Of a DNA stretch of 64,000 nucleotides, positions 1-9,713 are shown piece by piece (the stretch's first letter is position 1; each line of letters opens with the position of its first letter). Origin of the DNA: Virgibacillus aidingensis (lineage in GTDB: Bacteria > Bacillota > Bacilli > Bacillales > Amphibacillaceae); NCBI RefSeq assembly GCF_010994035.1, contig NZ_WIXN01000007.1, positions 1-64,000 on the forward strand. The letters are read 5' to 3'. The notes under the pieces were generated by a model, which did no database searches, was not told the origin of the DNA, and worked only from the letters and a program-made list of their open reading frames with translations. The translations under genes and the position numbers were made by a program.

Positions 1-57
1 TCAAAGAACGGACTAAACGATACAAAATAAGGGACTTTAAAAATCTCCCACAAGTAC
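1..57. other. Possible junction or insertion-element end inside oppA
   Basis: The coding match to family 5 binding proteins breaks off around position 57. The leftmost bases carry a short imperfect inverted repeat (GGGA at 31-34 and TCCC at 46-49) in AT-rich DNA. This could be the end of an insertion sequence or just a divergent region. No transposase is visible in the 57 bases available. Confidence 0.25.
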
Positions 58-1330
58 TTGACTCAATCGGCGGGATCAGTGTGGTTGCACCCCAGCGCAA
101 TCCATTATAAAATTGTTCACCGACTGCATCAGTATCTACTGCATGCCACATCGCCTGACGCAGTGCCGGATCAGACATTTTCATATCTGGATCTGTAGCT
201 ACTTCACCATTGGAGGCATCCCATGTTCCCAATTTAAACCCAATGTACTGGTAATAACGATCAATCGTGCCCAGAAATTCCACATTGGACATCCCCGCAT
301 TATCCGGGTATTGATCAATCGGGAAGGAACTTACCGTATCCACACCGCCGGTTTCCAGTTCCTGAACAACAACATTTGGATTAATAACTCTTACAACTAC
401 ACCATCAAGATTTGGTTCGCCTCTCCAGTAGTCTTCGTTTTTAACCATAGTTACAGACTCACCGGGTACAATGCTATCCACTTTAAATGGACCAAAACCA
501 ATCGGGTTTTCACGAACCTCAGGTGATTGAGACATATCGGCAACTTCCATATCACCAAAAATATGCTTAGCTAGCGGATATGTCCAGATACTTCCGGTGA
601 CAAGTGACGGTGTTGATTGAATATACGTAATTTCCAATGTCTTCTCGTCAATTACTTCAATACCTGAAATAGGTTCTGCATCTTCAATAGATAAATCAAT
701 TGTCTCGCCCTCATCATCCAGGAATTGCGCCCTATATTCTTCCATACCTTCAATATTAGTAAAATCAGAACCATACCGCGGGCCATCGTAATCCGGATGC
801 CCAATTACCTCGTGTGCGAACAGCCAGTCTTCTGCAGTTACCGGCTCCCCGTCATGCCAGTTAACATTATCTCCGATAGTGAATGTAAATACATTTCCAT
901 CATCGTTTACTTCATAAGATGCTGCACCGTCATTTGTATACACATAGTTTTCATCCCATTGTAATAATGGTTCATCAAACCAGTCTAGGATTTGCGCATC
1001 AGGGTCACCGGAATAAAAGTTCCAGTTTAATGTACCTTCAAACGCAGTATCGGATACAAGTCCGAAATTCAGTGTACCGCCCTCGATGGCTTCACCTTCA
1101 TTTGTTTTTATTTGACTGAAATCTTCAATCGAATAAAGCTCATCTTCTCCGCCTGCATCGTCTCCGTCATCTTCTTCCTCTGCTGCTTCATCATCTGCCG
1201 TTTCTTCTGAGTCAGCACCATCATCAGTTCCGGCATCTGCGTCCCCGTCATCTCCATTACATGCAGCCAGTGCAAGCAGCAGTACGAGCAGCAGCGCAAA
1301 TAGTGCCTTCGTCCAAGTTGACTTTCCCAT
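1..1330 (-). CDS. oppA: Oligopeptide ABC transporter substrate-binding lipoprotein (3' end outside window)
   Basis: Extracellular peptide-binding lipoprotein (SBP family 5) for the permease and ATPases encoded just upstream. The ATG at 1328-1330 follows an AGGGAGGTTAA ribosome site. The N-terminus has a lysine, a hydrophobic stretch and a lipobox (LALAAC), then a long acidic Asp/Glu/Gly linker typical of halophile lipoproteins. Family 5 features follow: GGTLNFG, NWHDGEPVTAEDW, NPIGFGPFKV and a late LRWGATTLIPP. The reading frame stays open to the left edge, but the residues after LIPPIESST (about positions 1-57) no longer resemble the family. Either the gene is interrupted there or this is an assembly edge. 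It is last in the oppD-F-B-C-A operon, 153 bp after oppC. Confidence 0.85.
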   Translation of the reverse strand, partial: MGKSTWTKALFALLLVLLLALAACNGDDGDADAGTDDGADSEETADDEAAEEEDDGDDAGGEDELYSIEDFSQIKTNEGEAIEGGTLNFGLVSDTAFEGTLNWNFYSGDPDAQILDWFDEPLLQWDENYVYTNDGAASYEVNDDGNVFTFTIGDNVNWHDGEPVTAEDWLFAHEVIGHPDYDGPRYGSDFTNIEGMEEYRAQFLDDEGETIDLSIEDAEPISGIEVIDEKTLEITYIQSTPSLVTGSIWTYPLAKHIFGDMEVADMSQSPEVRENPIGFGPFKVDSIVPGESVTMVKNEDYWRGEPNLDGVVVRVINPNVVVQELETGGVDTVSSFPIDQYPDNAGMSNVEFLGTIDRYYQYIGFKLGTWDASNGEVATDPDMKMSDPALRQAMWHAVDTDAVGEQFYNGLRWGATTLIPPIESSTCGRFLKSLILYRLVRSL

Positions 1331-1483
1331 TAATTTAACCTCCCTTTTTTTCCTTCCCTCTTCCAGCCTGAATAACAAGACTGGCAATGTATACTCAACA
1401 TTAATATTTATACAGCATATTAATGCAGGTATCAAAATAGTACAACAATCCCCCTTTGCCTCACCTCCTTAAGCTCATTAAAT

Positions 1484-2392
1484 TTATCCTCTGCGCTGTC
1501 TGGCATCGGTTGCACGCTTTAATGCCTGGCCGACATTATTTACTGCAAGCATTAATAAGAGAATTAATACGGCAGCCGGCACCCATATCCACCATCTGAA
1601 CTCCAATGTTTGCGGGTTGCGGGCATAACTGATCAATGTCCCAAGACTCGGCGTACTTTCCGGAAAGCCAAACCCAAGGAAGGACAGTCCGGATTCAATT
1701 CCGATATTTGCAGCCAATTGCAGTGTCATCGTTACAATAATAATAGATGTTAAATTCGGCAGCACCTGGGTAAGCATAATTTTTAAATTGGATGAACCCA
1801 ATGTCTTGGAAGCCTGAACATAATCAAGCTCTCTTTCTGCCAGTGCTTTTGAACGGATAAGCCTTGCTACCCCCATCCACAGGAATGCGGCCATAATCAG
1901 GGAGAAGGCCCAAATACTGTAGTCGGGGACAATCGTAACAAATACAATTACCATCAATAATGTCGGCAGCACCATAAAGAAATCAACAAGCCGCATTAAT
2001 GCATTATCAACATGGCCGCCAAAATAACCGGAAAGCAATCCTACCAATATCCCGACAAAACCGGCGATTAAAGTGACCAGAATACCTATGGCCAAAGAAT
2101 TGCGTGTCCCGATGATCAGCTGGCCAAATACATCACGTCCGCCGTAATCGGTCCCCAGAATAAACTCATCCCCCGGCGGCTCGTGAATGGCAAATAAATC
2201 AACAGTAACAATTTCATCCTGATCGAGAATTATTGATATGCCAAATACAAAAGAACTGATAAGGACTAGAAAAATCAATGATATTAATGCAATTTTGTCT
2301 CTGACTATTTCCCGCCACAAGATCTTTAAACCGGATGGACTGCTGGTTGAATCCTGTGATTGAAGCTCCGCGTTTACCTTGGTTGTTTCCAT
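1484..2392 (-). CDS. oppC: Oligopeptide ABC transporter permease, OppC/AppC type
   Basis: Inner-membrane permease half, 302 aa, normal OppC length. A cytoplasmic N-terminus with ILWREIVRDK precedes TM1 (about residues 33-55). A periplasmic loop contains the family motif LGTDYGGRDVFGQLIIG. Further TM helices follow, with a binding-protein-dependent transport (EAA-like) loop near EYV-type residues LAERELDYVQASKTLG. It ends in a basic tail. The ATG at 2392 follows an AATAAAATGG context and lies 16 bp after the oppB stop, so translation is probably coupled. The partner permease is oppB. Confidence 0.93.
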   Translation of the reverse strand: METTKVNAELQSQDSTSSPSGLKILWREIVRDKIALISLIFLVLISSFVFGISIILDQDEIVTVDLFAIHEPPGDEFILGTDYGGRDVFGQLIIGTRNSLAIGILVTLIAGFVGILVGLLSGYFGGHVDNALMRLVDFFMVLPTLLMVIVFVTIVPDYSIWAFSLIMAAFLWMGVARLIRSKALAERELDYVQASKTLGSSNLKIMLTQVLPNLTSIIIVTMTLQLAANIGIESGLSFLGFGFPESTPSLGTLISYARNPQTLEFRWWIWVPAAVLILLLMLAVNNVGQALKRATDARQRRG

Positions 2393-2408
2393 TTTATTTC
2401 ACCTCAGT

Positions 2409-3371
2409 CTATTTAATCCGTATACGGGGATCAATGATACTCAGTAGGATATCAGAGATTAACGCACCCAATATTGCTGCAATCCCAAAAATTAATACGA
2501 CAACCGTCACCACACTAAAATCCCGCAGTAATACAGAATCCAGAAAAAGCTGCCCCATACCCGGATAACCATAAATATTTTCAACGAAGATAGACCCGCC
2601 GATTAACCCGGTAATTTCATAACCAAAAAAGGCTGCAATCGGAACGAGAGAATTCCTGAATATATGGCGGTTGTACACTCTTGATTCGGGTGCACCCTTT
2701 GCTCTGGCCGTAATGATAAAGTCCTTTTGTTTCGTGTCGATAATCTCACTTCTTAAGTATTGTACGGTGGAGACGGTCGTAATTACCGCCATGGAAAAAG
2801 CAGGCAGGAGCAGGTGCTGAACCTTACTGACAAAATAATCCCATGATCCGGGTTCAAGTCCCGGGGCAACACTTCCTCCGGTCGGAAACCAGCCTAACTG
2901 GAAACCGAATACCCAAAGCATGACCAGTGCTGTAATAAACAGAGGCGCTGCAAAACCAACATATGTATATCCTGTAATTAAACGATCTCCCCATGTATCA
3001 TTCCAGCGTCCGCTGATAATTCCAAGCGGAAGTGCGATAGCATACGTAAATATTAATGTAGCTACGGATAACCAGAATGTATTAAGTAATCGCTGACCGA
3101 CTAAATCACTGACAGGCATTTTAAATCTGAAGGACTGTCCCAGATCCCCCTGCACCAGTCCACTCACCCAATCCGCATATTTAATATGCCAAGGGTCGTT
3201 TAAGCCAAGTCTTTCCCTTTGTGCTTCAATCGCCGCAGGGTCAATGTTCGGGTCAATCAGACCGGTCAGTGCATCCCCTGGCATCATTTCTGCCATCAAA
3301 AAAACGATTATACTTAATAGAAGTATTTGAGGAAATGTTACAAAAAGTCGTCGCACAATAAATTTCCACAT
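2409..3371 (-). CDS. oppB: Oligopeptide ABC transporter permease, OppB/AppB type
   Basis: Inner-membrane permease half of the peptide importer, 320 aa. It starts MWKFIVRRLFVTFPQ, a typical OppB opening with TM1 at about residues 10-28. The motif MPGDAL and the GLNDPWHIKYADWVSG region match the family. The conserved cytoplasmic loop carries RSEIIDTKQKDFIITARAKGAPE (EAA motif). About six TM helices are apparent. It begins 7 bp after the oppF stop, consistent with one operon transcript. Confidence 0.93.
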   Translation of the reverse strand: MWKFIVRRLFVTFPQILLLSIIVFLMAEMMPGDALTGLIDPNIDPAAIEAQRERLGLNDPWHIKYADWVSGLVQGDLGQSFRFKMPVSDLVGQRLLNTFWLSVATLIFTYAIALPLGIISGRWNDTWGDRLITGYTYVGFAAPLFITALVMLWVFGFQLGWFPTGGSVAPGLEPGSWDYFVSKVQHLLLPAFSMAVITTVSTVQYLRSEIIDTKQKDFIITARAKGAPESRVYNRHIFRNSLVPIAAFFGYEITGLIGGSIFVENIYGYPGMGQLFLDSVLLRDFSVVTVVVLIFGIAAILGALISDILLSIIDPRIRIK

Positions 3372-3378
3372 TTAACCA

Positions 3379-4311
3379 TCAACCTTTCTGCGGTAAAGCT
3401 ACTTTATGTGTACCTGATATGTTCTGCAGTTTATAAGCTAATCCATCATGATCAAAATAATCATTATAGGATTTATCATATTCTTCTTTTACTTCCTGTC
3501 TGAACTGCTGATGCGCTTTCCGCTTTTTCGGATCTATATCAGGTATGGCTGCAACCAGCCGCTTCGTATAAATATGCTGCGGGTTGTTAAAAATTTCATC
3601 CCTTGTCCCTTCTTCCACATAGCGGCCCTTATACATAATTCCTATATCATCACACATATGCTTGATAATACCGAGATCATGGCTGATAAATAAGTACGTT
3701 AGTCCGAGATCTTTTTGTATATCCTTCATAAAGTTCAATACTTGCGCCTGAACAGAGACATCCAGTGCCGAAACAGGCTCATCCGCAATGATTAATTTCG
3801 GCTTCAGGGCAAGCGCTCTTGCTACACCAATCCGCTGGCGCTGTCCGCCGGAAAATTCGTGCGGATACTTTAAGATGCTTTCCGGACTCAGGCCCACCTG
3901 TTCCATTAATTCCTGTACGCGTTTTTTGACTTCCAATTTGCTGAGCTTTTCATAATTTCGTATCGGCTCTGCCACGATATCAATGACCCGCTTTTTCGGA
4001 TTTAAGGAAGAATAAGGGTCCTGGAAAATCATTTGAATATCCCGGCGGACCTCTTTGGATTGTTTCTGGCTGACTGACAGGTCCTTTCCTTCAAATGTAA
4101 TTTCTCCGGAAGTAACCTTGTTCAGGCCGATAATCGCCCTGCCCGTTGTCGTTTTCCCGGAACCGGACTCTCCGACAAGCCCGTATGTTTTCCCTTCCTC
4201 AATGGATAAAGACACGCCATCAACTGCTTTCACATGACCGACAGTGCGCTGCAATATCCCGCCCTTGATTGGAAAGTGCACTTTTAAGTCTTTTACATCA
4301 AGAAATGCCAT
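3379..4311 (-). CDS. oppF: Oligopeptide ABC transporter ATP-binding protein, OppF type
   Basis: Cytoplasmic ATPase subunit, 310 aa. Walker A GESGSGKT at residues 47-54, signature FSGGQRQR at 153-160, Walker B LIIADEP at 173-179, then the oligopeptide/dipeptide C-terminal extension (YTKRLVAAIPDIDP). The ATG at 4309-4311 is preferred over the longer frame from 4374 because a strong AAGGAGG lies 8 bases before it and the protein then begins [13 protein letters not shown] like its family. It overlaps the end of oppD by 14 bp, which suggests translational coupling. Confidence 0.93.
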   Translation of the reverse strand: MAFLDVKDLKVHFPIKGGILQRTVGHVKAVDGVSLSIEEGKTYGLVGESGSGKTTTGRAIIGLNKVTSGEITFEGKDLSVSQKQSKEVRRDIQMIFQDPYSSLNPKKRVIDIVAEPIRNYEKLSKLEVKKRVQELMEQVGLSPESILKYPHEFSGGQRQRIGVARALALKPKLIIADEPVSALDVSVQAQVLNFMKDIQKDLGLTYLFISHDLGIIKHMCDDIGIMYKGRYVEEGTRDEIFNNPQHIYTKRLVAAIPDIDPKKRKAHQQFRQEVKEEYDKSYNDYFDHDGLAYKLQNISGTHKVALPQKG

Positions 4312-5314
4312 CAGAATGTTCCTCCTTGTTCTCCTCCGGGAAGTAGAATTGACTGTGACATGTGCAGCGCACAAAATGTCCCGGTCTTACCTCATGCATT
4401 TCCGGATTTTCTTCATGAGCTGATTCATCAATCCACGGAATCCTGGAAGCAAAACGGCATCCTTTCCGCGGCAGATATTGCAAAGAGGGCACTATTCCCT
4501 GGATCACATGCAGTTTATCCTGCACCTCATCGGCATTCGGTACAGAATTCAGCAGAGATCTTGTATAGGGATGGAGCGGATTTTCAAAAAGGGAATGCAC
4601 ATCCGCAATTTCTACAATTTGCCCGGCATACATTACCGCTACCCGGTCTGCCATTTCAGCTACAACACCGAGATCATGGGTGATCAGAATAACCCCGGCA
4701 TCCATATCTTCTTTCAGTTCCCTTATCAAATCGAGAATTTGCGCCTGTATCGTAACATCGAGTGCTGTTGTCGGTTCATCAGCAATTAACAGCTCTGGCT
4801 TATTGGCAATAGCAATCGCAATAATGACGCGCTGACGCATCCCTCCTGATAATTCATGGGGATACTGATCATAAATATATTCCGGCCGGGGAATCCCAAC
4901 CTGATTAAGTAAATCTATTACTCTCTCCCGGCGTTTCTCTTTTGAGAGATTTTTGTTATGGAGAAATAATGTTTCGGAAATTTGGTCACCAATGGTCATT
5001 AAAGGATTTAATGCTGTCAAAGGATCCTGAAATATCATAGCCATATCGTCTCCGCGCATTTGGTTCAGTTTAGCCGGAGAGAGCTTTGGAATATTCTGAT
5101 CTTTGAAATAGATGTCACCTTCTATTTTTGCCCGATTATGGAGACCCATGACCGAGAAAGCCAATGCGCTTTTTCCTGATCCCGATTCTCCGACGATGGC
5201 AAGCACTTCATTTTTATTAACCGATAATGTTACATCATCCACAGCGGCATAATAATCATCTTTGATTCTGAACGATGTTTTTAAATTTTGTATTTTGACC
5301 AATTCTTCGCTCAA
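4298..5314 (-). CDS. oppD: Oligopeptide ABC transporter ATP-binding protein, OppD type
   Basis: First gene of the opp operon, 338 aa. Walker A GESGSGKS (42-49), signature LSGGMRQR (155-162), Walker B LLIADEP (175-181), then the C-terminal peptide-transporter domain. In many OppD/DppD proteins that domain has four cysteines for an iron-sulfur cluster. Here GCRF and the terminal CTC keep cysteines, but the middle ones appear replaced (ASRIPW where RCP is usual), so a full cluster seems unlikely. It works with OppF to drive OppBC. Confidence 0.92.
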   Translation of the reverse strand: MSEELVKIQNLKTSFRIKDDYYAAVDDVTLSVNKNEVLAIVGESGSGKSALAFSVMGLHNRAKIEGDIYFKDQNIPKLSPAKLNQMRGDDMAMIFQDPLTALNPLMTIGDQISETLFLHNKNLSKEKRRERVIDLLNQVGIPRPEYIYDQYPHELSGGMRQRVIIAIAIANKPELLIADEPTTALDVTIQAQILDLIRELKEDMDAGVILITHDLGVVAEMADRVAVMYAGQIVEIADVHSLFENPLHPYTRSLLNSVPNADEVQDKLHVIQGIVPSLQYLPRKGCRFASRIPWIDESAHEENPEMHEVRPGHFVRCTCHSQFYFPEENKEEHSDGIS

Positions 5315-6090
5315 AGTAATCCCCCTAGATCTATCTTCACATAAGTTTGCTAATTAAATTTATCCTGTGAAGTTTCAAATAATTGACGTTAAAAATTTTT
5401 TTGAAGGTATTTTATTTGTTCTGAAAAATTTAACAGCAGTATAGTTACTATGCACCAGTTTTTTAAGGATTTGCTTTGCTGCATATACATAACGGATCCT
5501 TAATTACTTACTGCTTACAACAAACGAGTACACGGCTTTGTAATCGCCAACATAAATATTATTAAAAAATTTAACATAATTGTAATATGTACTTGTAATT
5601 ATAAGGTGAACTACAGTAAAAAAGCAATATGTTTTTTAATATTTTTGTCCTTATCTGCTACTATTTTCCTTATATCGCTTATATTCATTCATCCTGGAGG
5701 TTTAAGAAAGTGTTAGAAGGGTAACTATAATAGTTTTGCAGGTACTTAGTCTCAGAATTAGTTAAAGCCACTATACATGAGGCTCATTAATTAATCAAGC
5801 GCGTAATTCATACTATTCTAATATGAATTAATAGAGTATATTGACTTCCCTATCTTTCTATTTTAAATGTCGTTAAATAAAATAACCTTTTCCTTTTGTA
5901 AATTCCAGAAACAAAGTTGAAACAAAACTGTAAGATTATTGCATCATAAAAAAGGAAATAGACTATTAGGCTTTACTGTGTACGATAAGTTATTAAGCTG
6001 CCACTTCAAACCTTTTTCCTAAAGTTTATGGGGGGTGGCGGTATCGTCCTGTTTTTGAAGTTAATCAATTAACGAGAGAGGGGTTCTTCC
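5315..6090. other. 776-bp divergent intergenic region between opp operon and TDP-sugar cluster
   Basis: No ORF with a credible ribosome site is seen. The stretch is strongly AT-rich and must hold the opp promoter (minus) and the promoter for rmlA (plus). Just before rmlA, matching ends ACTTCAAA and TTTGAAGT (about 6001-6061) flank a G-rich stretch and could fold. AGAGAGGGG at 6075-6083 is the rmlA ribosome site. Confidence 0.5.
5415..5429. promoter_or_regulatory. Weak CodY-box-like sequence upstream of oppD
   Basis: TTTGTTCTGAAAAAT matches 11 of 15 positions of the CodY consensus AATTTTCWGAAAATT. It lies about 100 bp before oppD. Peptide-permease operons are common CodY targets in Bacillus relatives, so the placement is sensible, but such matches are frequent by chance in AT-rich DNA. 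Confidence 0.25.
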
Positions 6091-7017
6091 ATGAAGGGAA
6101 TCATATTGGCGGGCGGCAGCGGTACGAGGCTTGCTCCGAGTACGCACAGTATTAATAAGCATTTATTGGCTGTGTATGACAAGCCGATGATTTATTATCC
6201 GCTTTCCGTTCTCATGCTTGGCGGCATAAGGGAAATCATGATAATCAGCACGCCTGAAGATCAGCCACGATTCAGGGGATTGCTTGGGGATGGATCATCA
6301 CTGGGAATCAACCTCAAATATAAGGAGCAAGCGGAGCCAAATGGCATTCCGGAGGCTCTAACACTATCACAGGATTTTATCGGTTCTGATGATGTAACCC
6401 TTATTTTGGGTGATAATATTTTCTATGGGCAGGGATTTACTACGATTCTGAGAAATGCGCTGAACAAGCACAGCAATGCAACTGTTTTCGGATACAGAGT
6501 TAAAGATCCAAGACGATTTGGTGTTGTCGAATTTGATGAAAACCAAAAAGTAAAATCCATCGAAGAAAAACCAAAAAACCCAAAATCCGATTTCGCGGTG
6601 ACCGGCCTGTATATTTATGATAATAAAGCGGCAAGCCTTGCAAAAAATCTAAAGCCATCGGACCGCGGGGAATTGGAAATCACTGACTTGAACAGGGAAT
6701 ACTTAAAGCGCGGGGAACTCGATGTGGAACTGTTGGGCAGAGGGTTTGCCTGGATGGATGCGGGAACTCATGAGGCATTATTTGAAGCAGCCGAGTTTGT
6801 AAAAATCACACAGCAGAGACAAGGATTTAAATTGGCATGTCTGGAGGAGATAGCTTATTATCTCGGCTATATATCCCAGCATGAATTATACAGAAAAGGC
6901 AAATCCATGGAAAAAAATGATTATGGCCAGTACTTACTGGAAATAGCTAAAAGAAAGTACACAAAGCAGTATTGGGATCACACAGATCAAAATCCAATGT
7001 TAGGAATGGTTAAATGA
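6091..7017 (+). CDS. rmlA: Glucose-1-phosphate thymidylyltransferase
   Basis: Makes dTDP-glucose from glucose-1-phosphate and dTTP, the first step to TDP-deoxysugars. 308 aa, slightly longer than the usual ~290. It has the nucleotidyltransferase opening [11 protein letters not shown] with K in [18 protein letters not shown] (residues 8-40), [10 protein letters not shown] and [23 protein letters not shown] at 6091 after GAGAGGGG. First gene of a seven-gene block in which every gene overlaps or nearly touches the next. No rmlC or rmlD is present, so the product is not routed to rhamnose here. Confidence 0.95.
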   Translation: MKGIILAGGSGTRLAPSTHSINKHLLAVYDKPMIYYPLSVLMLGGIREIMIISTPEDQPRFRGLLGDGSSLGINLKYKEQAEPNGIPEALTLSQDFIGSDDVTLILGDNIFYGQGFTTILRNALNKHSNATVFGYRVKDPRRFGVVEFDENQKVKSIEEKPKNPKSDFAVTGLYIYDNKAASLAKNLKPSDRGELEITDLNREYLKRGELDVELLGRGFAWMDAGTHEALFEAAEFVKITQQRQGFKLACLEEIAYYLGYISQHELYRKGKSMEKNDYGQYLLEIAKRKYTKQYWDHTDQNPMLGMVK

Positions 7018-8048
7018 AGAAACACAATCCAACACTCCTTATTACAGGCGGGGCCGGTTTTATCGGTTCCAACTTTGTAAACTACATGCTGCATCATTAT
7101 CCGGACTATCAGATTATAAATATTGATAAATTGACCTATGCCGGGTCAAAGTCAAACCTGGCGGGTGCGGATAACAATGCCAACTACCTTTTTATCCAGG
7201 CAGATATTACGAATCGCACTCTAGTAAATGCTATTTTCAATGAATACGATATTACTGGTGTGGTCCATTTCGCAGCAGAGTCCCATGTGGACAGATCCAT
7301 CAAAGATGCAGCGGTTTTTACAGAGACAAACCTCGTCGGAACAATGACACTGCTCCAGGCGGCCAAAAACGCCTGGGAAAAACGCGGCGCCCTGAAAGAA
7401 AGACGCTTTCATCATATATCAACGGATGAAGTATATGGTTCATTGGGAGAAACCGGCAAGTTTAATGAAAAAACACCGTATGATCCCCGTAATCCGTACA
7501 GCGCTTCGAAAGCAGGGTCCAACATGCTTGTAAAAAGCTTTGGACACACATATGGAATGAATATCATCATCACAAGCAGCTCCAACAATTACGGGCCCAG
7601 ACAGCATGAAGAAAAGCTGATTCCCACTATTATTTCCAATGCTTTAAAAGGGCAGGACATCCCTATTTACGGGGATGGCAAGAACGTTCGTGACTGGCTG
7701 TATGTCGGGGATCACTGCCGGGCTTTGGATGTTATATTTCATCAGTCAGCGACAATGGAAAAATACAATATTGGCGGAGGCAATGAACTGACAAATATTG
7801 AAATTGCCACACTTGTTTGCGAAATTTTGGATAAGCAGGCAGATGTAAGCAGGGAAGAGTCTTTAACAAGTTTTAAAGAGTTAATCACTTTTACGGAAGA
7901 CCGCTTGGGACATGACAGAAGATATGCGATTGATGATTCCAAACTCAAAAATGATTTAGGCTGGAAACCAAAAGAAAGTCTGACAACAGGACTTCAAAAA
8001 ACCGTGGACTGGTATGTGAGCAAATGGCTGCCGCAGCTGACCCGCTGA
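7014..8048 (+). CDS. rmlB: dTDP-glucose 4,6-dehydratase
   Basis: Converts dTDP-glucose to dTDP-4-keto-6-deoxyglucose. 344 aa extended SDR. NAD-binding TGGAGFIG at residues 11-18, [10 protein letters not shown] (Asp-Glu acid pair) near 135-144, and YSASK with Tyr162 and Lys166. [17 protein letters not shown] is the usual RmlB signature. It overlaps the rmlA stop by 4 bp (ATGA). The 4-keto sugar is the substrate of the aminotransferase WecE encoded four genes downstream. Confidence 0.95.
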   Translation: MKKHNPTLLITGGAGFIGSNFVNYMLHHYPDYQIINIDKLTYAGSKSNLAGADNNANYLFIQADITNRTLVNAIFNEYDITGVVHFAAESHVDRSIKDAAVFTETNLVGTMTLLQAAKNAWEKRGALKERRFHHISTDEVYGSLGETGKFNEKTPYDPRNPYSASKAGSNMLVKSFGHTYGMNIIITSSSNNYGPRQHEEKLIPTIISNALKGQDIPIYGDGKNVRDWLYVGDHCRALDVIFHQSATMEKYNIGGGNELTNIEIATLVCEILDKQADVSREESLTSFKELITFTEDRLGHDRRYAIDDSKLKNDLGWKPKESLTTGLQKTVDWYVSKWLPQLTR

Positions 8049-8977
8049 TTTCCGTCGTCATCCCCGTCTACGGCTGTGAAACCTGCCTGAAAGAGCTGTG
8101 CAGCCGACTGGAAACAACATTAACATCCATTCCAGCCAATTATGAAATCATACTAGTAAACGATGCCAGTCCGGACGATGCGTGGACGACAATCAAAGCA
8201 TTGCATGAAAAAAATACAAATATTAAAGGAATTGATCTGGCGAAAAACTTTGGGCAGCATCATGCCATTACTGCAGGCCTTGATATTGCGGAGGGTGACT
8301 GGGTCGTTGTCATGGATTGTGATCTGCAGGATCAGCCGGAGGAAATACCAAAGCTTTATTTGAAGGCACTTGAAGGCTATGAAGTGGTTTTTGGCAAGCG
8401 CATAGAACGCCAGGATAACTGGTTTAAGAAAAAAGCTTCGCAGCTGTTTTACCTTATCTATGACTATTTTACCGGTGCATCCTCCGACTATACCGCGGCT
8501 AATTTCAGCATCATTTCACGAAAAGTAGTGCGCGGCTTCAGGCGAATCGAGGAGCAAAACCGTTTTTTTCCATTGTTTATTCAATGGATGGGATTTAAGA
8601 CTGCTTCAGTGGAGATCAAACACAGTGAACGCAAAGCGGGAAAATCCTCCTACAACCTCAAGAAGCTGATCACACTGGGAACAGACGCTATTATTTCCCA
8701 GTCGAACAAACCGCTCCGGTTATCTATTCAATTTGGATTTCTCATAGCTTCCGTATCATTTATTTATGGTCTATATTTATTTGGCCGCTATTTTTTCCTT
8801 GATGAACCTGTGCAGGGATGGACCAGTGTCATGGTTTCCATCTATTTTATCGGGGGACTGATTTTTTTCAATTTCGGTGTGCTTGGCCTATATATCGGCA
8901 AAGTATTTAATGAAACGAAGGGCCGCCCTCTCTATTTGATCAGGGAAACAACGCAGGATGAAGATGGAGAAAAGTGA
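8024..8977 (+). CDS. Polyprenyl-phosphate glycosyltransferase, GT2 DPM1/YkoT/CsbB type
   Basis: 317 aa membrane-associated GT2. N-terminal GT-A domain (SVVIPVYG, LVNDASPD, GIDLAKNFGQHHAI, DCDLQDQPEE with the D98-x-D100 motif), then two C-terminal TM helices at about 235-260 and 270-300. This is the layout of DPM1-like enzymes that move a nucleotide-sugar onto undecaprenyl phosphate. Here the donor should be the TDP-amino sugar made by the neighbours. It overlaps rmlB by 25 bp and has no clear ribosome site of its own, so coupling is likely. B. subtilis YkoT and CsbB are the analogues I would compare. Confidence 0.88.
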   Translation: MAAAADPLISVVIPVYGCETCLKELCSRLETTLTSIPANYEIILVNDASPDDAWTTIKALHEKNTNIKGIDLAKNFGQHHAITAGLDIAEGDWVVVMDCDLQDQPEEIPKLYLKALEGYEVVFGKRIERQDNWFKKKASQLFYLIYDYFTGASSDYTAANFSIISRKVVRGFRRIEEQNRFFPLFIQWMGFKTASVEIKHSERKAGKSSYNLKKLITLGTDAIISQSNKPLRLSIQFGFLIASVSFIYGLYLFGRYFFLDEPVQGWTSVMVSIYFIGGLIFFNFGVLGLYIGKVFNETKGRPLYLIRETTQDEDGEK

Positions 8978-9011
8978 CGTACAAGTCTATATAAAAGGAG
9001 TGGGATGGAAA

Positions 9012-9713
9012 ATGGAATTGATAGATGGATATTTAAGACCCACACCATGGGATAAGCGGAATTTCCATGTGGAAACATACGAACTTGCAGAAGCCGGTGT
9101 TCAAGCATTGCAGGCAACAAATGAAACGGAAGGACATTTCACATTAAAAGTGGATCCTTCTGCAAACACGGAACAGCTGAACAAATATGGCTTTTACTAT
9201 GTAGATACATTAATAGAACCGGCCTGCCGGAGAGAAAATCTTCACATATTCAACAAAGAGGATATACAGCTGTCAGCGGATTTTGACAGGGATGAAGTGC
9301 TGGAAATTGCTAAAGAATCCTTTAAAGGCGGAAGGTTTCACCGGGATTTTAATATTCCTGATTTCATGGCAGATCAGCGATATATGAATTGGGTCAGCGA
9401 CCTGATTATTAAAGATATGATTGTCGGGCTGTATTTCCAAGGGGAGCTTGCCGGCTTCTATGGCTATGCCAATAATAAAGTGCTTCTGCTTGCCATTAAA
9501 AAAGAATTCCGGCAAGAAGGGCTGGCAAAACCGTTCACGAGTCATGCTGTATGGGAGCAGTTTGAACAAGGAGAATATGAGATGCTGACCACTTCCATTT
9601 CTGCGTCCAACATGAAATCCTTAAACTTATTTTTATCCCTTGGTTTCCGGCCGCAGGGCGCTGTAGATGTGTACCATAAACTAAACGGATCATTGCCGGT
9701 TGGGGTGTCGTGA
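9012..9713 (+). CDS. GNAT acetyltransferase, WecD/RffC-like (TDP-4-amino-4,6-dideoxyhexose N-acetyltransferase)
   Basis: 233 aa. It shares the two-part plan of E. coli WecD: an N-terminal region opening LRPTPWDKRNFHVETYEL and containing YGFYYVDTLIE, then a GNAT core (RFHRDF, RYMNWVSDLI, GFYGY, LLAIKKEFRQEGLAKPF, SASNMKSLNLFLSLGF). Role by context: acetylates the 4-amino group added by WecE, giving a TDP-4-acetamido sugar. The ATG at 9012 is preferred over 8958 because AAAGGAG (8994-9000) sits 11 bases before it. It overlaps the next gene by 4 bp. Confidence 0.75.
   Translation: MELIDGYLRPTPWDKRNFHVETYELAEAGVQALQATNETEGHFTLKVDPSANTEQLNKYGFYYVDTLIEPACRRENLHIFNKEDIQLSADFDRDEVLEIAKESFKGGRFHRDFNIPDFMADQRYMNWVSDLIIKDMIVGLYFQGELAGFYGYANNKVLLLAIKKEFRQEGLAKPFTSHAVWEQFEQGEYEMLTTSISASNMKSLNLFLSLGFRPQGAVDVYHKLNGSLPVGVS

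Noticed and set aside
113-526. 137-codon plus frame near the left edge
   Set aside because: Antisense to oppA, whose family motifs run through the same bases on the minus strand.
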